Assembly: GCF_016863035.1 (NCBI RefSeq)
Contig: NZ_BOOC01000033.1
Span: 1 to 64,000 of the forward strand
Length of the DNA: 64,000 nucleotides
Source: Microbispora corallina
GTDB taxonomy: Bacteria; Actinomycetota; Actinomycetes; Streptosporangiales; Streptosporangiaceae
Direction of reading: 5' to 3'
The notes beneath the pieces are model-generated. The model was given only the letters and a program-made list of their open reading frames with translations. It searched no databases and was not told the DNA's origin. Position 1 is the first letter of the stretch, and each line of letters begins with the position of its first letter. This document shows, one piece after another, positions 9,024-18,140 of this stretch. The position numbers and the translations under genes are program-made.

Positions 9024-9055
9024 CCCGCCCGTCCTCTCAGAAAGGTATGGGCGGG
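9024..9055. terminator. Weak stem-loop between convergent nanE and MarR genes
   Basis: CCCGCCC (9024-9030) pairs with GGGCGGG (9049-9055) across an 18-base loop, without a T-run. It is positioned as a shared terminator, but the long loop makes this uncertain. Confidence 0.3.
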
Positions 9056-9063
9056 TGCTCCGG

Positions 9064-9531
9064 TCAGCGCGGGACGGCCAGGTGAGCGTCGCCGGCGGCG
9101 GCGATCACTCGGGTGAGCGCATGGTGGAGGGTCTGCAGCTCGGCCAGGTCCATCCCCAGGCGCTCGACGATCGTCGCGGGCACCTTCTCGGCCTGCTTGC
9201 GCAGGTCGCGTCCCTTCGGGGTCAGCATCACCGCGAGGGAGCGCTCGTCGTCGCTGGAACGGCGGCGCTCGATGAGACCCGCGGCTTCCAGGCGCTTGAG
9301 CAATGGCGACAGCGTGGCCGGCTCCAGCTGCAGCAGCCTGCTGAGGTCCTTGACCGACAGCGGAGCGTGCTGCCACAGCGCCAGCATCACCAGGTACTGC
9401 GGGTGGGTCAGTCCCATCGGCTCCAGCACCGGCCGGTAGAGGCCGATCACCGAGCGCGAGGCCACCGCGAGGGCGAAGCAGACCTGGTTCTCCAGGGCCA
9501 GCGGGTCGACGATGTCGCCAATGTCACTCAT
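9064..9531 (-). CDS. MarR-family transcriptional regulator
   Basis: 155 residues with the MarR winged helix (LTHPQYLVMLALWQHAPLSV, KDLSRLLQLEPATLSPLLKR, a wing with RRSSDDERS). GGAGGGG precedes the ATG. Two tandem palindromes at 9569-9595, between this gene and a divergent 58-residue membrane protein gene, are its probable operators. Its ligand is unknown. The adjacent membrane peptide is the only local target candidate. Confidence 0.9.
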   Translation of the reverse strand: MSDIGDIVDPLALENQVCFALAVASRSVIGLYRPVLEPMGLTHPQYLVMLALWQHAPLSVKDLSRLLQLEPATLSPLLKRLEAAGLIERRRSSDDERSLAVMLTPKGRDLRKQAEKVPATIVERLGMDLAELQTLHHALTRVIAAAGDAHLAVPR

Positions 9532-9568
9532 GCACCCCTCCGTTGCCGCTACTCCTCACCCTACCGCC

Positions 9569-9595
9569 TTAGTACACTAACAGTTAGTGCACTAA
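9569..9595. promoter_or_regulatory. Tandem MarR operators
   Basis: TTAGTACACTAA (9569-9580) and the perfect palindrome TTAGTGCACTAA (9584-9595) have centres 15 bases apart in the divergent promoter region. The TTAGTG/CACTAA half-sites recur in the second MarR operator region at 28392-28451. Confidence 0.7.
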
Positions 9596-9637
9596 CCATT
9601 AGGGCCCTCCGCTCCGCCGTCCCAGTGAGGAACGCTC

Positions 9638-9814
9638 ATGGCACGTAAGAGTCTCGAAGAGCGCATCGCCGACCGCGTCGCCAAGCGGCCGCCGCTGAAG
9701 GAGGGCAAGAACTTCGAGCACAAACCGGCGGCATGGCTGTTCGCCGCCGTCCTGGTGTTCACCGTGCTGATCCATCTCGTCATCGTGGGCATCGTCATGC
9801 TGGTGGGGAGCTGA
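9638..9814 (+). CDS. Small single-pass membrane protein, 58 residues
   Basis: A short gene with ATG 9638 (MARKSLEERIADRVAKRPPL) and a stop at 9812-9814. Residues 1-31 are charged and basic. Residues 33-57 (WLFAAVLVFTVLIHLVIVGI and following) form one transmembrane helix, so the N-terminus probably faces the cytosol. Codon use fits a real gene (G/C at nearly all third positions). It lies directly across the MarR operators from the regulator gene, which makes it the likely regulated target. No family was recognised. A small efflux-accessory or stress peptide is possible. Confidence 0.65.
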   Translation: MARKSLEERIADRVAKRPPLKEGKNFEHKPAAWLFAAVLVFTVLIHLVIVGIVMLVGS

Positions 9815-9821
9815 CAGCAGG

Positions 9822-12680
9822 CTACGAGTCCCGGTCCGGGCGCTCTTCGGCGAAGATGCGGGCGAGTTCGGCCCGGGACGCGATGTCGAGCTTGGCGAAG
9901 ATCCGGCGAAGATGCGCCGAGACCGTGTGCGGAGACAGGAACATCTGCGCGGCGGCCTGACGATTGGTCAGTCCTTGGGCGATCAGCTCCGCCACCGCCC
10001 GTTCCGTGTCGGTGAGGCTGTCCCAGCCGAATTCCCGCTGGTGTGACTGGGCCCAGTGACGGCGCCGGACGCCCAGTGCGCGCAGGCGCGCCCGCGCGCG
10101 GGCCGCGTCCCGGAGGGCGCCGATCTGCTGGTAGCCGTCGTGCGCCTGGTCGAGGCTGCTGATCGCCCGCTCACGGTCGCCGGAGGCGCCGGACGTGGTG
10201 AGCAGGACCCCGAGGTCCTCGGCGGCCGAGGCGCGCTCCCACAGTTGCGGGTGGTTGGCGGCGGCGAAGGCGAGGTCGGCGGGGTCGGCGTGGAGAAGGC
10301 CGCGAGCGTGTGCGGCCGCCGCGGCGAAGATCGGGTAGTCGGGGTTCCTCCGTTCGAGGTCGTCGGCCGTCTCGACGACGGTCTGCGCGTACGCCCGGTT
10401 TCCCGAGGCCAGCGCCAGCCGGGTCATCCAGGCGGCCGCGAGGGGCGCCGTGATGAGCGTCCATTGTCGTTTCTCCGCGTCGGTGTAGAAGGGGCCGAGG
10501 ATGCCCATCGCCCGTTCGCGATCCCCCTGGGCCTCGGCGACCACGGCCTCCACCCACCTCTCCCACGCCGATCCGAAGAGCATTCCGGCGGCGCCGGGCT
10601 CGCATGCGTACCTCTTGATGTGCCGCGCCGCGGCGTCCATGTCGCCGCGCCGCACGGCGATGTACGCGAGTATCGACAGCCCCACGCGGATGAACCCGCG
10701 CGTGCCCATGTCGTCCGCGATCGTCATTCCGGCCTGAGCCTCGGCGATGGCGTCGTCGAGCCGGGCGGCGGCCAGCTTCACGCGCGCGCGGAAGAGCGCG
10801 GGCTGCGCGGCCAGCACGGTGACGCCGAGGGCCTCGATGTCCTCCTCGGCCGCCCGGATGGCCAGGTCGGCCGCGTCGAACTGACACAGGCACCGGTGGA
10901 GATGGCCCAGCAGCAGTCGTGTGTACGGCCGCTGGACGGCCTCCACGGCGCCGCTGTTCCCGATCCGCAGGGCCTCGTTCAGGTGCGCGAACGAGTCGTC
11001 GACCCGTCCGTCGACCATGGCGCACCGGGAGAGCATCAGCAGAGCCCCCACCACGGCCGTGTCGGAACGCCCGTCGCGATCGGCGAGGACGGCCTCCGCT
11101 CGCCGTTGTCCCTCCCTCAGGTCGTTCGAGGAGATGAGCCCCCAGAACACCGTCCACTCGGCGACGCCGCGGAGGTCATGGGAGATGTCCTCCCGGCTGA
11201 GCAGGCTTTCGGCCTCGGACACCGCGTCGGCCGGCCGGCCGCTCAGAAGCAGGATGTACGCCAGCGCGCAGCGCAGGCGATGCGCCAGCACGGGGGGAGC
11301 CCTGCTGAGCGCGGGACGAGCGAGATCGGCGGCCTCGCACAGCCGCCCGACGGCCGTCAGGGCGTCGACCGCGATGGCGGCGCGGCCCACCCAGTCGGGG
11401 TCGGCGGCGTCGGTCAGCTCCAGCGCCCGCGTGGCGAGATCGGCGGCGGTCTGCGGGGAGGACCGCAGCACCTCCCGCGCCGCCCGGTCCAGCGCGAGCA
11501 GGGCGCACACGTCACCGTGGCCGGCGCTGTGGATGAGGTGCGTGGCGGCGGGAACGGCCGACCCGCCGCGTTTGAGCAGCATCTCCCCTGCTTCGCGGTG
11601 CAGGGCCCGCCGGACGGCGGTGGACAGGGTCTCCGTCACCGCCTCCCACAAGAGGTCGTGCCGGAAGGCCAGCTCGTGCCCGGCTGATTCGACGATGCCC
11701 GCCGACATCGCCTCCTCCAGCATGGGCAGCAGATCGCCCGTCGATTCGCCGAGCATCTCGGCCAGGTCCTTCACCGAGAACGAGCGGCCCAGGACCCCGG
11801 CGACCTGGAGCATGTGCCTGGTCGGTCCGGACAGCTCCTCCAGGCGCTCCCGGGTGACCGCCTGAGCCGGTGGCAGCCGCGTCGACACCAACCACGCGCG
11901 GCCGTCGGCGATCCGGAACCCGCCCTCGCGCTTGAGCTTCTCCATGAGGTCGACGAGCAGGAAGGGGTTGGCATCCGCTATGGCGGCCAGGGCCAGCACG
12001 TCCGGCTCGGGCACCGCCCCGAGGACGTCGGTGACCACCTCGGCCACCGCCGCGCCGTCCAGAGCCTTCAGCCGGATCCGCGTCGCGTCCGCTCGTTCCA
12101 GCGCGTTGAACACGCGGTCGAGGCGGAGGGCGTCGTTGCCGCCGGTCGTGCGGGCCAGCATCCAGATGAGCGGGGAGGAGGCGAAGTCGACGCTCAGCGA
12201 CCGCAGCGCCAGCAGAGTTATGGGGTCGGCCCATTGCAGGTCGTCCAAGGTGAGCAGCACAGGCCCGTGCGCCACCAGCGTCTCCAGCGGTCCGTGCAGC
12301 TGCTCGAGCAACAGGAGCCGCCGGTCGACCGGGCCGGGCACACCGCCGTCGTCGCCGGCGCTCAGAGCGCAGCCCGACTCCTCCAGCGCCGAGATCAGCG
12401 GGGCCAGCGGCATCAGCTGGGTCAGCTCGTCCGCGACGCCGCGGACCACCCGGAACCCCCACCTGGCCGCGGTGGCGGCGGCCACGTCGAGCATGTGGCT
12501 CTTGCCGACGCCCGGCTGGCCCTCGACCAGCAGGACCCCGCCCCTGCCCACGCGCGCCGCCCGGAGCATGCCGGCGACGAGCTCCCACTCCCGGGCACGG
12601 CCGCGCCAACCAGGCCAGGATGTCTCCCGAGAATCGGGCCCCTCCGCCGTATCCAGGACATTCCGGGACACGTCCCCCAT
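9822..12680 (-). CDS. LAL-type LuxR-family regulator (large ATP-binding)
   Basis: 952 residues: an AAA/STAND ATPase module with Walker A GQPGVGKS (residues 54-61) and Walker B LLTLDDLQWAD, a long helical-repeat middle of TPR character, and a C-terminal LuxR helix-turn-helix (LTDTERAVAELIAQGLTNRQ, then SPHTVSAHLRRIFAKL). Such proteins are cytosolic activators of sugar use or secondary metabolism. The start at ATG 12680 (MGDVSRN) removes a 40-residue low-complexity extension, but no strong ribosome binding site is seen. The gene ends 8 bases from the small membrane protein gene, tail to tail. Its target is not evident. The divergent kinase pair is a neighbour only. Confidence 0.88.
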   Translation of the reverse strand: MGDVSRNVLDTAEGPDSRETSWPGWRGRAREWELVAGMLRAARVGRGGVLLVEGQPGVGKSHMLDVAAATAARWGFRVVRGVADELTQLMPLAPLISALEESGCALSAGDDGGVPGPVDRRLLLLEQLHGPLETLVAHGPVLLTLDDLQWADPITLLALRSLSVDFASSPLIWMLARTTGGNDALRLDRVFNALERADATRIRLKALDGAAVAEVVTDVLGAVPEPDVLALAAIADANPFLLVDLMEKLKREGGFRIADGRAWLVSTRLPPAQAVTRERLEELSGPTRHMLQVAGVLGRSFSVKDLAEMLGESTGDLLPMLEEAMSAGIVESAGHELAFRHDLLWEAVTETLSTAVRRALHREAGEMLLKRGGSAVPAATHLIHSAGHGDVCALLALDRAAREVLRSSPQTAADLATRALELTDAADPDWVGRAAIAVDALTAVGRLCEAADLARPALSRAPPVLAHRLRCALAYILLLSGRPADAVSEAESLLSREDISHDLRGVAEWTVFWGLISSNDLREGQRRAEAVLADRDGRSDTAVVGALLMLSRCAMVDGRVDDSFAHLNEALRIGNSGAVEAVQRPYTRLLLGHLHRCLCQFDAADLAIRAAEEDIEALGVTVLAAQPALFRARVKLAAARLDDAIAEAQAGMTIADDMGTRGFIRVGLSILAYIAVRRGDMDAAARHIKRYACEPGAAGMLFGSAWERWVEAVVAEAQGDRERAMGILGPFYTDAEKRQWTLITAPLAAAWMTRLALASGNRAYAQTVVETADDLERRNPDYPIFAAAAAHARGLLHADPADLAFAAANHPQLWERASAAEDLGVLLTTSGASGDRERAISSLDQAHDGYQQIGALRDAARARARLRALGVRRRHWAQSHQREFGWDSLTDTERAVAELIAQGLTNRQAAAQMFLSPHTVSAHLRRIFAKLDIASRAELARIFAEERPDRDS

Positions 12681-13002
12681 GAATCCATGAGACACCCGGC
12701 GCACACGGCCCCGCAACAGGCCCGCCCGGTGCGCCCGTCCATCGCCTCGTGCGACGACGAGGCCAGAACGTTGATCACAGGGCCGCGCGGAGGAGCGCAA
12801 CCCTACACATATGTGCGATACGACACACTTCTGCGCCGTTCAGGATCGTATTCGTCAACTCAATTCCTGCTTATGAGCTGATGCGAAAGGACCCCCACGA
12901 CTGAGCGGTACCGAGAAACGGGTGCAGCCGACGACGCGCCACGCCTCCCCGGCCCTCTCAGGAGCCTGGCATCCCTCGAATTCCTATTTCGAAAGGATGG
13001 CG
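12681..13002. other. Divergent promoter region between LAL regulator and kinase pair
   Basis: 322 bases without a gene, including an AT-richer tract around 12800-12880. A 10-bp palindrome CACATATGTG lies at 12806-12815 and could be a regulator site. No clear -35/-10 pair was found. Confidence 0.4.
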
Positions 13003-14757
13003 ATGGTGGATCTGACCGATAAATTGCTGATACTCATGTGGCCCCTGGTAACGCTGCTCACGTGGATAGCCGCCGCCAAGGGCCTCGTACACGTGCTGAC
13101 GGGCAGGTCGTCGACGGTCACCTGGAACGCGCTTCAGACGAGCGACAGGACGGACCGCGCGAAGGCGCCTCGCGCGGAGGGCGGCGAACACGGATCCCGG
13201 CAGCGGGCCCCCCGCTGCCCCCCGAAAGCCGACCGGCCGCAGCACCGGCCCACCGCGAGCGGCTCCGCCGGCCACGCCTTCTCCGAGCACGCGCACGAGA
13301 CCTCCGGCCCCGCGGGAGCGTCGTCGCCAGGCTCGATGAGTCAGTCGCCGGGCTCGATGAGTCACGAGAACGGCCACCGGCATCCGGACCATCGCCAGGC
13401 GCCCGTGTGGGGGCGATGGGCTCCGCGCTCGATCCGAGGGCAGATGACCCTGCTGGCCACCGCCATGACCATCCTCACCCTTCTCCCGGCGGGAGGGGGG
13501 ATGTACCTCCTGGCCAGGGCCGGGACCGTCCGATGGCGGTGTGATCCGTACAGGACCGCTCTGACGGGCGCCGTCAGTCACCTGGCGGCGTACGGCCAGG
13601 TGCGACGGGGCACCGGCGGCGTCAGCCAGGTCACCCGCCTGGTGGCGGCCGGTCCCGCGGGGGCCTCGCCGCCCGCCGCCCGGGCAACGCCCCCCCGGCC
13701 CCCTTCAGGGAACCTCGAGCCGCGTACGGGCACCCCGCAGCCCATGCCGGCGTGTACCGCCGTCTTCCCCGCCGGGTCCCGGGTGGTCGTCGAGACGGGG
13801 CAGTCGCTGCTGGGTCTCGCGTGGCCCGGCTCTCTCCCGTTGCTCGTGTCGCTCGAGACCGCCGAGCTGATCGCCCTGAACGCCTGGGTCACCTGGAAGG
13901 TGAGCGGACGGCTGCTACGCCCCCTGAAGACGGTGGGCGCCGAGCTCTCCCGGATCGACTTCGGCCACCTGGCCGTCGGCGTCTCGGTGCCGAGGAGGGC
14001 GCAGGAGATCACCCGGTTGAGCCTCACGATCAACCAGGCTCTGGGGCGCGTGCACAAGGCCAAGGAAGAACTCGAGGAGCTCGCCCGCCGCCAACGGCAG
14101 TTCGCGTCGGACGTCGCCCACGAACTGCGCACTCCCATCGCCGGGCTGCGGGTGCAGCTGGAAGCGGCACAGCAGGATCCCGGCGGGGTGCCGCTGCCGG
14201 AGCTGCTCGACACGACGCTGGCTCAGGTGGACCGGCTTCAGACGATCACCGAGGACATCCTGTGTCTCGCTCGTGTGCGTACCTGCCCACCCGCCGAGTG
14301 GCGGCAGCTCGACCTCGCGGCCCTGGTCAAGGCCGAGATCGCGCAACGTACGGATCAGCACCCGGTGCGGCTCCGCATCACCCACGGCGCCACCGTCACC
14401 GCGGTGCCGTCCCAGATCAGCCGGTTGCTCGCCAACCTGCTGAACAACGCGCAGAGGCATTCCAGGCGTGTGGTGTGCGTCGAGGTGCAGGCCGAGCCCA
14501 CCGCGGTCGAGGTCGCGGTCAGCGACGACGGGCCGGGGATCGCCGAGGCCGACCGCGAGCGGGTGTTCCAACGCTTCACCCGGTTGGACGACGCCCGCCG
14601 CCTCGACCGCCACGGCACCGGGCTCGGCCTGGCCATCGCCCGCGACATCGCTCAGGCGCATCAGGGGACCCTCAGCGTCGAAGAAAGCACAGTCGGCGGG
14701 GCGCGTTTCGTCCTGCGGCTGCCCCGAGTCCGGCCGACTGAGACGGGATCGTCATGA
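13003..14757 (+). CDS. Sensor histidine kinase with unusual N-terminal extension
   Basis: 584 residues. From residue 320 on it is a standard kinase: HAMP region, phospho-acceptor His373 (FASDVAHELRTP), N box LLANLLNNAQRHS, DDGPGIAEADRERVFQRF, and G2 box GTGLGLAIA. The first 150 residues are odd: one transmembrane helix near residues 6-30, then about 110 residues of polar low-complexity linker before a second helix pair that brackets an external domain of about 95 residues. Start ATG 13003 follows GAAAGG. Internal ATGs (13336, 13357) could start a conventional kinase. It overlaps the next kinase gene by ATGA. No response regulator gene is nearby. Confidence 0.85.
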   Translation: MVDLTDKLLILMWPLVTLLTWIAAAKGLVHVLTGRSSTVTWNALQTSDRTDRAKAPRAEGGEHGSRQRAPRCPPKADRPQHRPTASGSAGHAFSEHAHETSGPAGASSPGSMSQSPGSMSHENGHRHPDHRQAPVWGRWAPRSIRGQMTLLATAMTILTLLPAGGGMYLLARAGTVRWRCDPYRTALTGAVSHLAAYGQVRRGTGGVSQVTRLVAAGPAGASPPAARATPPRPPSGNLEPRTGTPQPMPACTAVFPAGSRVVVETGQSLLGLAWPGSLPLLVSLETAELIALNAWVTWKVSGRLLRPLKTVGAELSRIDFGHLAVGVSVPRRAQEITRLSLTINQALGRVHKAKEELEELARRQRQFASDVAHELRTPIAGLRVQLEAAQQDPGGVPLPELLDTTLAQVDRLQTITEDILCLARVRTCPPAEWRQLDLAALVKAEIAQRTDQHPVRLRITHGATVTAVPSQISRLLANLLNNAQRHSRRVVCVEVQAEPTAVEVAVSDDGPGIAEADRERVFQRFTRLDDARRLDRHGTGLGLAIARDIAQAHQGTLSVEESTVGGARFVLRLPRVRPTETGSS

Positions 14758-16133
14758 GGTTTGAAAACTGTTCGATCCGCGCCCGCCTGGCGCTGTTCAT
14801 CAGCATCGCGGTCAGCATGCTCTGCATCGTGTTCTCCATCGCCCTGTTGTTCGCCCTCAACAAGATGGCCACCCAGAACCTCACCCAAGAGGTGACGGCG
14901 GTCGGCGAGTTGACCGCGTACGACGTCGACCACGGGCAGGTCGTCAATCCGCTGCCGCCGATCCCGCAGAACCTGATCCGTCCCGTCCAGGTGGTCGACC
15001 CGCAGGGACGGGTGGTCGCCGCGACCAGGGATTTGCAGCGCCGGCCGCTCATGGCGCATTTCACGCCGAGAAGCCCCAGACGGGTGGCGACCGCCGTGGT
15101 CTGCAATTCCGTATTTCCATCCGGCGGCTGCCACATCGTCGTCGCGCAGCAGGTGTATCGCAACGGCGACTGGACCGTGTACAGCGCCGCACCGACGCTG
15201 CCGTTCTTCGTCTATCCGGGTGTGGCGGCCCTCCTGATCGCGGGAACGGTCGTCTTCACGGGGGCGGTCGCCTACGGGGCGCGGCACACGGTCGCCAGCT
15301 CGCTCAAACCCGTGGACGCCATCCGGGCCCAGCTCGACCACATCCGGAGCACCAACCTGGGCCGCCGGGTCCCCGTCCCCAAGGTGAAGGACGAGATCTA
15401 CCGGCTGGCCCGGAGCGTGAACGAGACGCTGGACCGGCTGGAGCACATGCTCGTAGAGCAGCGGCGCTTCTGCGCCGACGCGTCCCACGAGCTCCGCACC
15501 CCGATCACCGCCATCCGCGTCCAGCTGGAGGACGCCCTCCTGGCGGCCGAAGACGTCGACCTGAACAAGCTGTGCGACGACGTCCTTCCGAGCGTGGAGC
15601 GTCTCCAGTCGATCACAAGCGGTCTGCTGACGCTCACCCGGTTCGACGCCGGCGCCCCGTGCGAGCGACAGCCGGTCGACCTGGCCGAGCTCATCACCCT
15701 GGAGCTGAAGAGCCACCAGGTGAGCAGGAGGGTCCTCCTCCAGCTGACACCCGGCGTGACCGTGAACGGCGACCGGGCGCAGCTGCGGCAGCTGGTCTGC
15801 AACCTGCTCCAGAACGCCCAGCGACACGCGTCCTCCACCGTCACGGTCACGCTCCGGCGGGAGAACGGCGGCACGCGCTGCGGGAGGGACGTCGCGGAAC
15901 TGGAGGTCCTCGACGACGGCGCCGGAATCGCCGTCGATCAGCGCGAGATGGTGTTCCAGCGCTTCACGCGGCTGGACAGCGCACGCAGCAGGGACGCCGG
16001 AGGAATCGGCCTCGGCCTCCCCATCGCCCGGCTGATCGCCGAACGCCACGAGGGCACCCTGACCATAAGGGACAGCGATCAAGGCGCCCGCTTCGTCGTC
16101 CGCCTTCCGCTGAACTCCCGGCCCGGCGACTGA
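14754..16133 (+). CDS. Sensor histidine kinase
   Basis: 459 residues: transmembrane helix near residues 12-40, an external sensing domain of about 110 residues, a second helix near 155-180, HAMP, dimerisation domain with His245 (FCADASHELRTP), and ATPase domain with N box LVCNLLQNAQRHA, DDGAGIAVDQREMVFQRF and G2 box GIGLGLPIA. ATG 14754 overlaps the stop of the upstream kinase, so the two are co-translated. The catalytic parts are closely similar, which suggests tandem duplication and possibly a heterodimer. The partner response regulator must be elsewhere. Confidence 0.92.
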   Translation: MRFENCSIRARLALFISIAVSMLCIVFSIALLFALNKMATQNLTQEVTAVGELTAYDVDHGQVVNPLPPIPQNLIRPVQVVDPQGRVVAATRDLQRRPLMAHFTPRSPRRVATAVVCNSVFPSGGCHIVVAQQVYRNGDWTVYSAAPTLPFFVYPGVAALLIAGTVVFTGAVAYGARHTVASSLKPVDAIRAQLDHIRSTNLGRRVPVPKVKDEIYRLARSVNETLDRLEHMLVEQRRFCADASHELRTPITAIRVQLEDALLAAEDVDLNKLCDDVLPSVERLQSITSGLLTLTRFDAGAPCERQPVDLAELITLELKSHQVSRRVLLQLTPGVTVNGDRAQLRQLVCNLLQNAQRHASSTVTVTLRRENGGTRCGRDVAELEVLDDGAGIAVDQREMVFQRFTRLDSARSRDAGGIGLGLPIARLIAERHEGTLTIRDSDQGARFVVRLPLNSRPGD

Positions 16134-16180
16134 CCCGCGTCCATCGGTCAGCTCAGCCGGCGGCGGCCGGAGCGACGGGA

Positions 16181-16210
16181 AGCCGCCCCACCGGCGCCGG
16201 TGGAGCGGCT
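16181..16210 (-). terminator. Terminator-like hairpin of the PhoX gene
   Basis: A 30-base near-perfect inverted repeat centred on ACCGGC/GCCGGT. Its single mismatch becomes a G-U pair in the minus-strand RNA, so it fits the PhoX transcript, whose stop codon is at 16223. No T-run. Confidence 0.6.
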
Positions 16211-16222
16211 CATCGCGGTTCG

Positions 16223-17650
16223 TCAGTGGTGCCCGGGGCCGCCGTGCGTCTGGGTCCAGGGGCCGGTGATGGCGAGGACGTAGCCGGGGGTCTGGATGTT
16301 GGCGAACAGGATGCGGCCGTCGCCGCTGAACGTCGGCCCGGTGAACTCGCTGTCGTTGAGCTCGTTGCGGGCCATCGGGTAGGGCGTGCCCTTGTCCGTC
16401 ACGCCCACCAGGTGCGACAGTCCCTCGCCGTCCTCGGCCAGGATGACCCCGCCGTACGGCGAGACGGTGATGTTGTCCGGTCCGTCGTAGTCGGTGTCCG
16501 CCTCGGGGTCGGGGTTGACGCCGAAGATGGTCGTGAGGGTGACGGTCTCCGACTCGGGGTCGTAGAACCAGACCTGGCCGTCGTGCTCGTTGACGCTGCC
16601 GTCGGTGTGACGGGCGTAGCTCGCGACGAAGTAGGCGCCGCCGTCACCCCACCAGGCGCCCTCCAGCTTGCGGCTGCGGGTGATCTGGTCGTCGGTGAAC
16701 TGCTTGCGCACCGAGGTGGTCGTGGCGTTCCGGTCCGGCACGTCCACCCAGTCCACCTTGTAGCGGGTGCCCGGCTGGGTCGCCTCGGACAGGTCGGTGA
16801 TGTGCCTGCTTCCCTTGCGGCACCGCATGGCCTGCAGGGTCCCGGCCGTGTCGCCGCCGGGCCCGAGGGCCAGCGCCCGCAGCGCGCCCTTCCGGCCGTG
16901 GAAGCCGCGGGGCGGGGTCCAGCGGAAGTACAGCCCGTTCGGGCCGCTCGCGTCCTCGGTCAGGTAGATCTCGGAGGTGCGCGGGTTGACCGCGACGGCC
17001 TCGTGGGAGTAGCGGCCGAGGAACTTCAGCGGGACGGGGTTCGCGTTGGCCTCGCGGTCGAACGGGTCGACCTCGAAGACGTAACCGTGGTCCTTCTGGA
17101 ACGCGCCGCCGGCCCGCTGCTCGGTCTCCTCACAGGTCAGCCAGGTGTTCCACGGCGTGATGCCGCCCGCGCAGTTGTTGTGCGTGCCTGCCACGCTGAC
17201 GTACTCGCGGATCCGGTTGCCGTTCCTGTCGACCTCGATGGTGGTGGTGCCGCCCTTCGCGCCGGGGTCGTAGGTCAGCCCGGGCAGGGCGGGCACGCCG
17301 TAGGGCTCGTCGCCACTGATCTCGTGGTTGTTGACCAGGACCCAGCCGTCGCGGCCGGCGAAGCATCCGGTGCCGTCGGCGTCGCTGGGGGTCGGCTCGC
17401 CCGTCTCCAGGAGCGTCGTGCCGGCCTGGGCCACGATCGTGTACGAGAAGCCCTTGGGCAGGGCGAGCAGGCCCTTGGGGTCGGGAATCACCGGGCCGTA
17501 CCCGATCGTCTTGCCGGCTCCGGCCTGGGCGGCCTGCGCGGCGGCGGGACCGGCGATGGCCTCGATGCTGCCGGCGATGGCGATGCCGAGACCGCCGGCG
17601 GCGGCCGAGCGCATGAGGTCGCGGCGGGAGAAGGAGGAACTCACAGACAT
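16223..17650 (-). CDS. PhoX-type alkaline phosphatase (DUF839), Tat-exported
   Basis: 475 residues. The N-terminus is a twin-arginine signal (FSRRDLMRSAAAGG, then a hydrophobic stretch to about residue 40), so the protein is exported folded. The rest matches the PhoX/DUF839 family of calcium- and iron-dependent phosphatases, with blocks such as GTHNNCAGGITPWNTWLTCEE and DGPDNITVSPYGG. They release phosphate from organic esters outside the cell. The ATG at 17650 is very close to GAAAGG; GTG 17644 (MSSSFSRRD) has better spacing. A PhoP-box-like GTTCACC half-site lies about 80 bases upstream on the coding strand (17736-17730), but the 11-bp repeat is imperfect. Confidence 0.9.
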   Translation of the reverse strand: MSVSSSFSRRDLMRSAAAGGLGIAIAGSIEAIAGPAAAQAAQAGAGKTIGYGPVIPDPKGLLALPKGFSYTIVAQAGTTLLETGEPTPSDADGTGCFAGRDGWVLVNNHEISGDEPYGVPALPGLTYDPGAKGGTTTIEVDRNGNRIREYVSVAGTHNNCAGGITPWNTWLTCEETEQRAGGAFQKDHGYVFEVDPFDREANANPVPLKFLGRYSHEAVAVNPRTSEIYLTEDASGPNGLYFRWTPPRGFHGRKGALRALALGPGGDTAGTLQAMRCRKGSRHITDLSEATQPGTRYKVDWVDVPDRNATTTSVRKQFTDDQITRSRKLEGAWWGDGGAYFVASYARHTDGSVNEHDGQVWFYDPESETVTLTTIFGVNPDPEADTDYDGPDNITVSPYGGVILAEDGEGLSHLVGVTDKGTPYPMARNELNDSEFTGPTFSGDGRILFANIQTPGYVLAITGPWTQTHGGPGHH

Positions 17651-18140
17651 ACCTTTCGGGGAGCTTCAGGCAGGCCATGAGATCCAATGTCGCCCCCCTG
17701 AACTCCTCCTTCAGGGCGGCGGACGCGTGGGTGAACGCGTTCTGACGATCACAGAAAGGGCCAGGTCCGCGCCCTGGACAGACATGTGCGACGCGCATGG
17801 CGTGCCACGTCGCGGATGCCCGGGCCGCACGCCCGCGCCTGTGCGCGACCCCATCCGCGGCGCCGCGTGTGCGAGCCGGCCCGCGGCAGGGCCGTCTGAC
17901 GGGGAGGAGAGCACGCTGGAAGTGGGCCGCCGCCGGGACGCGATCGTAAGGTGCCAACGTCACGGCATCCGGCAGGTGATGCCGGGGGCGAGCACATGTG
18001 GGAGCGCTTCCGAATTCCGGCCTAATCTACGGGGACCTTTTGACAAGCGCCGTCTCGACACATCCGTCGCGGATCCGCCCGTGGTCCGACCCCGGTCCGC
18101 GGCCCGGCTCTCCCGAGGCGCGGGGCGCGGGAGGGCCGTC
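17651..18140. other. Divergent promoter region, PhoX / MFS-glycosyltransferase operon
   Basis: 490 bases without a convincing gene. It contains the GTTCACC half-site (17730-17736, minus strand), a small stem GGCATC/GATGCC (17964-17983), and a TTGACA at 18040-18045 that could be the -35 of the MFS operon, although no good -10 follows it. Confidence 0.4.

Noticed and set aside
10056..11687. 543-codon plus-strand frame
   Set aside because: Antisense to the LAL regulator, with no ribosome site or recognisable fold.
15572..17680. 702-codon plus-strand frame spanning kinase end and PhoX
   Set aside because: It crosses two well-supported genes on different strands and shows shadow composition only.
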